Part shown: positions 1 to 5,363 of the stretch, piece after piece
Layout of the letters: every line of letters starts with the position of its first letter
How positions within the stretch are numbered: the first letter of the stretch is position 1
From: Alphaproteobacteria bacterium
GTDB lineage: Bacteria; Pseudomonadota; Alphaproteobacteria; WRDZ01
Direction: 5' to 3'
Assembly (NCBI GenBank): GCA_009779595.1
Contig: WRDZ01000036.1
Span: 1-7,239, forward strand
Length of the DNA stretch: 7,239 nucleotides
Made by a program: the position numbers and the translations under genes
Notes under the pieces: model-generated
Told to the model about the DNA's origin: nothing
Databases searched by the model: none
Seen by the model: only the letters and a program-made list of their open reading frames with translations

Positions 1-1
1 G

Positions 2-1090
2 GCATCGCTTTTAGGCGGGGGCGTGGTGCAGGTCATGGAGCCCGAGGGCAAACGCCATCTTAAGGCGCGCAACATAATACTGGCCTCCGGAAGCAGGCCG
101 CGGGAACTGGACTGCGCCGCCGTCGACGGCAAAAGGGTGTGGAACTATGCCAACGCGCTTGCGCCAAAGTCCATCCCGGCGTCGCTGGTGGTGGTCGGCG
201 GGGGCGCGATAGGCATGGAGTTTTCGGGCTTCTATCACGCCATGGGCTGCAAGGTCACTTTAATCGAGCAGGCTTCGCGCGTGCTGCCGTCGTGCGACCC
301 GGAGATATCGGACTTCATGATGAAGGTCCGCACTGACCAGGGCATGAGGTTCCTTATGGATTCGTCCGTGCAGAAGGTCGAGAATACCGCGTTCGGGGTA
401 TGCGTGCACGTGCTTGGCAAGGATAAAAGCATCACGAAAGTCAAGGCCAAGAAGGTGCTTATCGCGTGCGGGGTGCAGGGCAACACCGACGGCCTGGGGC
501 TGGAGAACACCAGCGTAGAAATCACGCGCGGGCACATAAAGACCGACAAGTTCTGCCTTTCGGACGACCCTTCGATATTCGTGGTGGGGGACGCGGCGGA
601 CGCTCCGTGGCTGGCGCACAAGGCCCAGGCCGAAGCCAGGATTTGCGTGCAGAACATGGCCGGCGTCAAGGGCGTGAAGCCGCTGAACCGCAGCCTTATA
701 CCGCAGTACACGTACAGCCATCCGAAAGTCGCGATGATAGGGCTTAGCCAGCAGGATGCGCAGAACATCGGCATGAAGACCATTGTCGGCCGCGCCGAGT
801 TCAAGACCAACACGTCGGCTTTGATAGCGGGCAACGGCATGGGCTTTGTAAAGCTTGTGTTCAACGCCCAGACCCAGGTCCTGGTGGGGGCTTTCGCCAT
901 AAGCTCGGAAGTGGGCGAGGTACTGTCCGCATGCATACCGTGCCTGCACAAGAAGGCTACTATAAAGGACATGTCGGAAATGATGTTCGCGTACCCCATG
1001 TACGCCGAGGTCGTGTCGCTGGCGGTCGCCGACGCGGCGCGCAATGCCGCGGGCCAGAACACGAAAGCCAAAAAGGTAAAAAAGGGTTAA
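2..1090 (+). CDS. lpdA: Dihydrolipoyl dehydrogenase (E3), 5'-truncated by window edge
   Basis: This is a class I pyridine nucleotide-disulphide oxidoreductase. E3 reoxidises dihydrolipoyl groups of the pyruvate, 2-oxoglutarate or related dehydrogenase complexes in the cytoplasm, passing electrons through a disulphide and FAD to NAD+. The frame is open from base 2, so the start, the first FAD motif and the redox CxxxxC lie outside; 362 residues are visible of a family norm near 460-470. Visible in order (numbered from the codon at base 23) are ILASGSRPREL (19-29), the NAD-binding GGGAIGMEF (59-67), the second FAD motif VVGDAADAPWLAHKAQAEA (187-205), and the dimerisation domain starting near YTYSHPKVAMIGLS (229-242). 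The family's HAHPTLSE active-site segment reads FAYPMYAE (322-329): the glutamate is kept and the catalytic histidine is Tyr324. A mercuric-reductase-like or other Lpd-like oxidoreductase is therefore possible. The end is a lysine-rich tail. Nothing of the upstream operon is visible. Confidence 0.85.
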   Translation, partial: ASLLGGGVVQVMEPEGKRHLKARNIILASGSRPRELDCAAVDGKRVWNYANALAPKSIPASLVVVGGGAIGMEFSGFYHAMGCKVTLIEQASRVLPSCDPEISDFMMKVRTDQGMRFLMDSSVQKVENTAFGVCVHVLGKDKSITKVKAKKVLIACGVQGNTDGLGLENTSVEITRGHIKTDKFCLSDDPSIFVVGDAADAPWLAHKAQAEARICVQNMAGVKGVKPLNRSLIPQYTYSHPKVAMIGLSQQDAQNIGMKTIVGRAEFKTNTSALIAGNGMGFVKLVFNAQTQVLVGAFAISSEVGEVLSACIPCLHKKATIKDMSEMMFAYPMYAEVVSLAVADAARNAAGQNTKAKKVKKG

Positions 1091-1153
1091 ATCCGTGAAC
1101 GAAAAGCTATAAACCGGGCGCTGGCCGCTTTGCCAGGGGCTACTTTTGGTTTA

Positions 1154-1182
1154 TTGATTCAGCGAAAAAAGGTTCCTAGACT
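1154..1182 (+). promoter_or_regulatory. Candidate sigma70-type promoter of the TRL-like lipoprotein gene
   Basis: TTGATT (1154-1159) and TAGACT (1177-1182) are separated by 17 bases, and each matches the consensus at four of six positions. Transcription would start near 1189, leaving a leader of about 55 bases. The intervening 1091-1153 shows only a weak hairpin. The assignment rests on pattern alone. Confidence 0.4.
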
Positions 1183-1214
1183 TGGATAAGCTAATCATGA
1201 AATTAGCGTCCAAG
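1181..1214. repeat. Two-tier inverted repeat upstream of the TRL-like gene
   Basis: An outer arm CTTGGA (1181-1186) pairs with TCCAAG (1209-1214). An inner arm CTAAT (1191-1195) pairs with ATTAG (1202-1206), around a six-base loop. The arms are perfect, separated by internal loops of 4 and 2 bases. The left arm overlaps the candidate -10 box, so the element could be an operator. If transcription starts further upstream, it would fold as a 5'-leader hairpin ending 14 bases before the ribosome binding site. Confidence 0.5.
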
Positions 1215-1228
1215 CGTTTGTCTGAAAT

Positions 1229-1234
1229 GAAAGG
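1229..1234 (+). promoter_or_regulatory. Ribosome binding site that sets the TRL-like start
   Basis: AAAGGA lies 9 bases before ATG 1244 but only 3 bases before the in-frame TTG at 1238. This favours the ATG, which also gives a clean lipoprotein signal beginning Met-Lys-Lys. Confidence 0.6.
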
Positions 1235-1243
1235 AACTTGAAG

Positions 1244-1546
1244 ATGAAGAAGCTTATAATGATTATCGGGGCGGTCGCGGCGGTTTCCGCATGCACCATG
1301 CCCGCAAGCTACCTGGGCTATGCCCTGGTCGGCGAAACCAAGCAGCCGATTGCGGCCAACGACGCGCACGGCAGGAAAATCGGCAGGGCGTGCGGCAGGA
1401 ACATTGCCATGATAGTGGCCACGGGCGACTATTCGGTCGAGGCAGCGAAAGCCAACGGCAAGATAACCCGCGTGGCCACCGTAGACATGGAGGTCAGGAA
1501 CTATATCGTGTTTGCCGAGGTCTGCACCGTGGTCACCGGCGAATAA
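1244..1546 (+). CDS. TRL-like family lipoprotein, function unknown
   Basis: This is a 100-residue protein with a lipoprotein signal. It has Lys2-Lys3, a hydrophobic stretch 4-14 and the lipobox V14-S15-A16-C17, so the mature chain of about 84 residues should be lipid-anchored facing the periplasm. The residue after Cys is Thr, not Asp, which would allow transfer to the outer membrane under the E. coli sorting rule. The body matches from memory the TRL-like ('tRNA-associated locus') family. The matching features are a glycine/cysteine segment GRKIGRACG (43-51), ATGDYSVEAAKANGKIT (59-75), an ATVD turn (78-81), and the ending VCTVVTGE (93-100). Cys50 and Cys94 could form a disulphide. The family has no established biochemical role that I know of. 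The gene is monocistronic, with its own candidate promoter and a strong terminator, and tRNA-Leu lies 100 bases downstream, which fits the family name. Four of its five Arg codons are AGG. Confidence 0.8.
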   Translation: MKKLIMIIGAVAAVSACTMPASYLGYALVGETKQPIAANDAHGRKIGRACGRNIAMIVATGDYSVEAAKANGKITRVATVDMEVRNYIVFAEVCTVVTGE

Positions 1547-1576
1547 CCCAAGTGACGGTTTCCGCCTTAAAACAAG

Positions 1577-1603
1577 GCCCCTGTTCGCGCAGGGGCTTTT
1601 TTT
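1577..1603 (+). terminator. Rho-independent terminator after the TRL-like gene
   Basis: A perfect 7-bp GC-rich stem, GCCCCTG (1577-1583) with CAGGGGC (1590-1596), encloses a six-base loop and is followed directly by seven T residues (1597-1603). An A-rich stretch precedes it. It insulates the lipoprotein gene from the tRNA-tig unit. Confidence 0.93.
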
Positions 1604-1606
1604 GGC

Positions 1607-1634
1607 TTGATATTCTGAAAAAACTCCTTATAAT
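1607..1634 (+). promoter_or_regulatory. Near-consensus sigma70 promoter of the tRNA-Leu (and possibly tig-clpP) unit
   Basis: TTGATA (1607-1612) and a perfect TATAAT (1629-1634) are separated by 16 bases. The predicted start is near 1641, giving a 5' leader of only about six bases before the mature tRNA end at 1647. It begins three bases after the preceding terminator's T run. The strength fits a stable-RNA promoter. Confidence 0.8.
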
Positions 1635-1646
1635 AATTATTGCCTG

Positions 1647-1731
1647 GCGGACGTGGCGGAACTGGTAGACGCGTTGGATTTAGGTTCCAATAAGGCAACT
1701 TGTGGGGGTTCAAGTCCCTTCGTCCGCACCA
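1647..1731 (+). tRNA. tRNA-Leu, anticodon UAG, CCA encoded
   Basis: This is an 85-base class II tRNA that decodes CUA and other CUN leucine codons. The acceptor stem GCGGACG (1647-1653) pairs fully with CGTCCGC (1721-1727), and the discriminator base is A1728, as expected for leucine, followed by an encoded CCA (1729-1731). The anticodon stem TTGGA/TCCAA (1674-1678/1686-1690) encloses TTTAGGT, with TAG at 1681-1683. A long variable arm follows (about 1691-1703). The T arm is GGGGG/CCCTT (1704-1708/1716-1720) with loop TTCAAGT. The D-arm region carries the GG of the loop around 1664-1665. Confidence 0.97.
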
Positions 1732-1736
1732 AAGCC

Positions 1737-1762
1737 GGGCCGGACCTTTGTCCGCACTGCCC
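1737..1762 (+). other. Imperfect hairpin between tRNA-Leu and tig
   Basis: CGGAC (1741-1745) pairs with GTCCG (1750-1754) across a four-base loop. GGGC (1737-1740) can extend the stem with GCCC (1759-1762) over a four-base bulge. There is no proper T run after it, only CTGTTTAT. A processing or stability hairpin, or a leaky attenuator, is more likely than an intrinsic terminator. The right arm repeats the octamer GTCCGCAC found at the tRNA 3' end. Confidence 0.4.
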
Positions 1763-1787
1763 GCTGTTTATGATTGGAGAACAAGAA

Positions 1788-3206
1788 ATGGAAATCACGG
1801 AAAACAAATCCAAGGGTTTGAAGAAAAGCTTTACGGTTGTCGCTTCGGCGGACGAAATCGCTTTCAAGACCAAGAAGAAAATGGAAGAAATCGCCAAAAC
1901 CGCGAAGGCGGACGGCTTCCGTCCCGGGAAGGTACCGCTTGCCATGCTTGAGCAGCGCTATGGCAAAACCGCGCAGAACGAGGTCATCGACGGCATAATC
2001 GAGGCCGCGTGCGACGAAATCGTGGAAGAGACCAAAATCACGCTTGCAGGCCGCCCGGCGGTCAAGATTGAAGAGTACAAAGTGGGCGAGAATTTGAAAA
2101 TGGCCATCGAGGTCGAGGCCATGCCAACAATCTATGTGGACGGCTTCGACTTCAAAAGAATCAAGATAGAGCGCCCGCGCGCCGACGTGGAAGACGCGAT
2201 GATAGACCAGGCGCTTGAGCGCATTGCCGCGCGCCATAAAAAGCCGCAGGACACGGACCGGGGATATAAGGCCAAAACTGGCGACGTGGCGGTAATCGAT
2301 TTCGTGGGCTCTGTGGACGGGGTGGAATTCGACGGCGGCAAGGCTGACGACTTCGGGCTGGAACTGGGCAGCAACCAGTTCATAAGCGGGTTCGAAGAGC
2401 AGGTTGTCGGCGCATCGGCCGGCGACAAAATCGACGTCAAAGTGGACTTCCCCAAAGAGTACCACGCCCAAAACCTTGCGGGCAAGCCAGCGGTCTTCGC
2501 CGTGACTGTAAAGGCAATCAAGACCTTGAAGACCCCCGCAATCGACGACGAATTCGCCGCAAGCCTGGGCGTGAAAACGTTGAAGGAACTGCGCGACGTC
2601 ATTGCCAAGGACATGGCCCGCGAATACAGCGACGCGTCCCGGCTGTCCGTCAAGGAAGAGGTGCTGGACCAGCTTGAAAAGCTGCTGGACTTCGATGTGC
2701 CCGAAACCCTGGCGGAACAGGAATTCAACCATATATGGCCGCGCGTGCGTGAAGCCAAGGCCAAGGGCGGGCTGGACCAATCGGAAAACTCCAAGACGGA
2801 AAAAGAGCTGGAAGAGGATTATCGCAAGGTGTCCGCGCGCCGCGTGAAGCTGGGTCTTTTCCTGGCCGAGCTGGGCAAGTCGGCGAACATCAGCGTGACC
2901 AACCCCGAGCTTGAGCAGGCCATATTCGCCGAGGCCAGCCGCTTCCCGGGGCAAGAGCGCCTGGTGTTCGACCACTACCGCAAAAACCCGGGCATGATAG
3001 AGGCCCTGCGCGGCCCGATTTTCGAAAACAAGGTAATCGACCATATACTTGGTAAGGCCGACGTGACCGAAAGGAAGGTCAGCGTGGAACAGCTTTACCA
3101 GCCAAGCGCCCGCGCCGGCAAGCCTGAAAAGCCCGGCAAGGCCGAAAAGGGCGACCCCAAGCCCGCACCCAAACCCAAGGCAACCAAAAAGGCGGCGAAG
3201 AAATGA
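1788..3206 (+). CDS. tig: Trigger factor, ribosome-associated chaperone and peptidyl-prolyl isomerase
   Basis: This 472-residue protein should bind at the ribosomal tunnel exit and shelter and isomerise nascent chains. The N-terminal domain carries the ribosome-docking signature GFRPGKVP (43-50). The FKBP-type isomerase domain spans about 164-246, with [20 protein letters not shown] (165-184) and [16 protein letters not shown] (198-213). The helical C-terminal chaperone domain spans about 250-440. The family is usually 430-450 residues. The excess is a Lys/Pro/Ala-rich tail (441-472), a type of extension seen in some alphaproteobacterial homologues. The start was chosen from GGAGA (1776-1780), 7 bases upstream. 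The frame stays open upstream into the tRNA, but that part cannot be coding. In-frame ATG 1770 would lie before the binding site. It is translationally coupled to clpP by an ATGA overlap. It uses CGN for 21 of 23 arginines, consistent with strong expression. Confidence 0.96.
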   Translation: MEITENKSKGLKKSFTVVASADEIAFKTKKKMEEIAKTAKADGFRPGKVPLAMLEQRYGKTAQNEVIDGIIEAACDEIVEETKITLAGRPAVKIEEYKVGENLKMAIEVEAMPTIYVDGFDFKRIKIERPRADVEDAMIDQALERIAARHKKPQDTDRGYKAKTGDVAVIDFVGSVDGVEFDGGKADDFGLELGSNQFISGFEEQVVGASAGDKIDVKVDFPKEYHAQNLAGKPAVFAVTVKAIKTLKTPAIDDEFAASLGVKTLKELRDVIAKDMAREYSDASRLSVKEEVLDQLEKLLDFDVPETLAEQEFNHIWPRVREAKAKGGLDQSENSKTEKELEEDYRKVSARRVKLGLFLAELGKSANISVTNPELEQAIFAEASRFPGQERLVFDHYRKNPGMIEALRGPIFENKVIDHILGKADVTERKVSVEQLYQPSARAGKPEKPGKAEKGDPKPAPKPKATKKAAKK

Positions 3207-3796
3207 TGAAAAGCACTTTGATACCCATGGTCATAGAGCAGACTCCCAAAGGAGAGCGCTCGTTCGACATATACTCGCGCCTGCTGAAAGAGCGTATAAT
3301 CTTCCTTAACGGCGAAATCGACGACAGCCTGGCCAGCGTGGTGTGCGCCCAGCTTCTGTTCCTGGAGTCGGAAAACCCGGACAAGGACATTTCCCTGTAC
3401 GTCAACTCGCCGGGGGGGGTCATCACGGCGGGCCTTGCAATCATCGACACGATGAACTACATCAAGTGCGACGTGTCCACCATGTGCGTGGGCATGGCCG
3501 CTTCCATGGGGGCCATGATACTGATGATGGGGCAAAAGGGCAAAAGGTTCTCGCTGCCCAACTCGACCGTGATGATACACCAGCCGCTGGGAGGGTTCCG
3601 CGGCCCGGCATCGGACATCGAAATCCATGCCAAAGAAATCCTGCGCCTGAAGGAGATACTGGCCAAGATGTCGGCAAAGGCCACGGGTCAGAAAATCGAC
3701 GCCGTGCGCGACGCCATGGACCGCGACAAATTCATGTCCGCGGCCGACGCCAAGGATTTCGGAATCATAGACCAGATAGTTTCCAACCGGCAGTAA
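3203..3796 (+). CDS. clpP: ATP-dependent Clp protease proteolytic subunit
   Basis: This is a serine peptidase (family S14) of 197 residues, the usual length. It would assemble as a barrel of two heptamers that degrades substrates fed by ClpX or ClpA. The N-terminal segment [20 protein letters not shown] (6-25) is the loop and handle region that meets the ATPase. NSPGG (68-72) is the substrate-binding strand. The catalytic triad is Ser101 in GMAASMG, His126 in MIHQPLGG, and Asp175 in DRDKF, the last aligned by position with known ClpP. All key residues are present, so the enzyme should be active. The start overlaps the tig stop by 4 bases (ATGA). A second ATG follows immediately at 3206, and there is no strong binding site, so translation probably depends on coupling to tig. 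No clpX follows; a T4SS-like gene begins 89 bases downstream. Confidence 0.97.
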   Translation: MMKSTLIPMVIEQTPKGERSFDIYSRLLKERIIFLNGEIDDSLASVVCAQLLFLESENPDKDISLYVNSPGGVITAGLAIIDTMNYIKCDVSTMCVGMAASMGAMILMMGQKGKRFSLPNSTVMIHQPLGGFRGPASDIEIHAKEILRLKEILAKMSAKATGQKIDAVRDAMDRDKFMSAADAKDFGIIDQIVSNRQ

Positions 3797-3830
3797 CTTA
3801 AAACTCCAGCCTGTTTCCCCGCTTAGTAAG

Positions 3831-3859
3831 TTGTTAATAGTTTGGGTATATCCTTGAAT
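3831..3859 (+). promoter_or_regulatory. Candidate promoter for the VirB6-like operon
   Basis: TTGTTA (3831-3836) and TTGAAT (3854-3859) are 17 bases apart, each with four of six consensus matches, in an AT-rich 89-base gap after clpP. The start would fall near 3866, 20 bases before the ATG. No terminator hairpin is visible after clpP, so read-through from clpP is also possible. Confidence 0.35.
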
Positions 3860-3869
3860 AAAGTTTATT
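3857..3869. repeat. Short AT-rich palindrome in the VirB6-like leader
   Basis: AATAAA (3857-3862) and TTTATT (3864-3869) form a perfect palindrome around a single G, overlapping the candidate -10 box and start site. It could be a small operator. It is short and AT-only, so chance is a real alternative. Confidence 0.3.
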
Positions 3870-3885
3870 TCGGGATTGTAGACCT

Positions 3886-5361
3886 ATGAAGAAATTTCTG
3901 TTCGTTTTTGTTTTGGCTGTGGTTTTTGTCGCTATCGTGCCTTTGGACGTATGGGCGGAAAACACGCCGGACACCACGGTGCAAACCTCATGCAGGGTTT
4001 ATGAGGACAACATCGAGACTTTGCGCGAGTTTTGGAAGGACAAGTGCTGGTATTGCCCTTTCTTCGGGCTGCTTTTGGGCACCGCCCAGACGGTGGGGCA
4101 CTCGGTATTCGACGCTTTGGTAAGTACGGGCTATCTTACCAACCTTATGGGCGCCGGGTTCCTGCTGTGGATTGCGTACAAGGTGTTCATACTGGTCGGC
4201 GGCATGGCTTCGAACCAAGCCGACAAGGTCGGACCCGAGTTCATAAAGGACATGATATACGGCCTGTTCCGGCTTGCCGTGGCGTATATCCTGCTTAGGT
4301 CCGGCATTGAATTCCTGTGGGACCTGCTTGTCAACACAATCGCCAAAATCGGTCTGGATATAGCGCAGATAATCGTGCACGCGGGCGACACGGGTAACGT
4401 TTTAGGGGCGCCGCCCGCAATCGGGGCCACTACCTGGACCGCAAGCTCAGGGTCCGGCATCGTATGCAACGTAACGGGGCAGGCAAGGGGATTTGCCGCG
4501 CTTGAGTGCAACTTCATGTACGTCATGTACGCCATAAACTACAGCGCGTCCAGGTTGTTCTCGGACGGGTGGGGCATAAAAGGGTACGCGCTGGCCAACG
4601 CTGGCCTGTGGTGCGTGATACCGCAGTTCATACCGCTGCTGATATCCCTGGTGTATATGTTCCTGGGGCTGTACATCTGGTTCACGGTGCCGTTCAAGAT
4701 GATAGACGCGGTGTTCCAGCTTATCGTGATGGCCGTCATACTGCCGCTTTTGGTGGTGGCGTGGGTATTCCCGTACACGCGGCAATTCGCCGCGAAAGGG
4801 CTGCAGATGCTGATAGCCGCCATCGGGGTGTTCATAACCGTGGCCATAGTCATCGCCATAGTCGCGGCTTTGCTTAATTCGCTGCTTGGCAATATGCAGG
4901 TGACCACAATCAGCGCGCTGATGGAAGGCATGATGAAGGGAGCCGGCGGCGCAGACGGCGTGGATACCGGCACCGCCAAGACGCTGCTGTCCTTCCTTGG
5001 CGTCGCGTTCTTCGGGTACAAGGCGTTCGGCAGCATAACCGACCTGTCCAACACCATATTCGGACCGGTTGTCGGCGCGGGCGGCCAGCAGATAGAGCGC
5101 ATCGCCACAGGCGCGGTCATGGGCGGGGCCCTTGGCGCCACCACCAATATCGGCGGCGCTATCGAAAATACTATACGCCGCGTGACTGGTCTGCCGCCGA
5201 GGACAAATACGGATACACCACTGTCGGGCGTTCCTCCGGTAACCCCCACACCTACGGGCGCTGATGCCGCCCCGCGTGTCGCTGACACGATAATGAATGT
5301 CAGCGATAGTACGATTGTGACGCCGCCGGTGGATACATATAGGGACGGAGGCACTGGCTGA
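3886..5361 (+). CDS. VirB6/TrbL-like type IV secretion inner-membrane protein, first of two
   Basis: This is a 491-residue polytopic protein, probably part of the inner-membrane channel of a type IV secretion or conjugation apparatus. A Sec signal peptide (1-24, likely cleavage after VWA) is followed by a short periplasmic segment with Cys36 and a CWYC motif (54-57). Hydrophobic segments lie near 84-105, 123-147, 246-268, 274-296, 307-333 and 367-382. Between the second and third is a loop (about 165-245) with Cys194, Cys208 and Cys243. The signature block VPFKMIDAV (268-276) leading to WVFP (293-296) recurs at identical spacing in the next gene. Residues 436-491 form a Pro/Thr-rich tail. Classic VirB6 is near 300 residues, so this is an extended form. 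The family call comes from topology and remembered VirB6-like sequences, not from a close match. The start codon has only a weak binding site (CGGGA, 3871-3875). Confidence 0.72.
   Translation: MKKFLFVFVLAVVFVAIVPLDVWAENTPDTTVQTSCRVYEDNIETLREFWKDKCWYCPFFGLLLGTAQTVGHSVFDALVSTGYLTNLMGAGFLLWIAYKVFILVGGMASNQADKVGPEFIKDMIYGLFRLAVAYILLRSGIEFLWDLLVNTIAKIGLDIAQIIVHAGDTGNVLGAPPAIGATTWTASSGSGIVCNVTGQARGFAALECNFMYVMYAINYSASRLFSDGWGIKGYALANAGLWCVIPQFIPLLISLVYMFLGLYIWFTVPFKMIDAVFQLIVMAVILPLLVVAWVFPYTRQFAAKGLQMLIAAIGVFITVAIVIAIVAALLNSLLGNMQVTTISALMEGMMKGAGGADGVDTGTAKTLLSFLGVAFFGYKAFGSITDLSNTIFGPVVGAGGQQIERIATGAVMGGALGATTNIGGAIENTIRRVTGLPPRTNTDTPLSGVPPVTPTPTGADAAPRVADTIMNVSDSTIVTPPVDTYRDGGTG
5277..5308. repeat. 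Inverted repeat inside the 3' end of the first VirB6-like gene
   Basis: TCGCTGACA (5279-5287) is the exact reverse complement of TGTCAGCGA (5298-5306) around a 10-base spacer. A G-U and a U-A pair extend it to 11 bp in RNA. It lies within coding sequence, 53 bases before the stop codon and 56 before the next start. Confidence 0.6.
5347..5351 (+). promoter_or_regulatory. Ribosome binding site for the second VirB6-like gene
   Basis: GGAGG is a full Shine-Dalgarno core but lies 12 bases before ATG 5364, longer than usual, and inside the end of the upstream gene. With the stop codon 2 bases before the ATG, coupled translation is likely. Confidence 0.5.
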
Positions 5362-5363
5362 CG

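Noticed and set aside
235..1071. 278-codon open frame on the reverse strand opposite lpd
   Set aside because: It lies fully within a clearly recognised gene, has no recognisable protein features, and is explained by GC-rich third positions of the sense gene.
1121..1150. Terminator after lpd (CTGGC/GCCAG hairpin)
   Set aside because: The stem is only 5 bp and the nearest T run is short, interrupted and about 7 bases away. It is too weak to call.
1238..1243. TTG start two codons upstream for the lipoprotein
   Set aside because: It is only 3 bases from the AAAGGA site, whereas ATG 1244 has proper spacing and gives a standard lipoprotein signal.
1647..1757. tRNA-Leu as an integration site with an att repeat
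   Set aside because: The downstream repeat is only 8 bases, and no integrase or mobile gene follows; conserved housekeeping genes do.
1653..1787. N-terminal extension of trigger factor running back into the tRNA
   Set aside because: The extension would be encoded by the tRNA itself. A good GGAGA ribosome binding site and the usual trigger factor N-terminus place the start at 1788.
1710..3044. 444-codon open frame on the reverse strand opposite tRNA-Leu and tig
   Set aside because: It overlaps a structural RNA and a highly conserved chaperone gene, and its composition is that of a shadow frame. No family was recognised.
3095..3628. 177-codon reverse-strand frame across tig and clpP
   Set aside because: It crosses two certain genes, is His/Arg-rich as antisense shadows are, and has no support of its own.
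3854..3882. TTGAAT with a 17-base gap to TGTAGA as a promoter
   Set aside because: The -10 match is poor and transcription would start at the initiation codon, so the upstream TTGTTA/TTGAAT pair was preferred.
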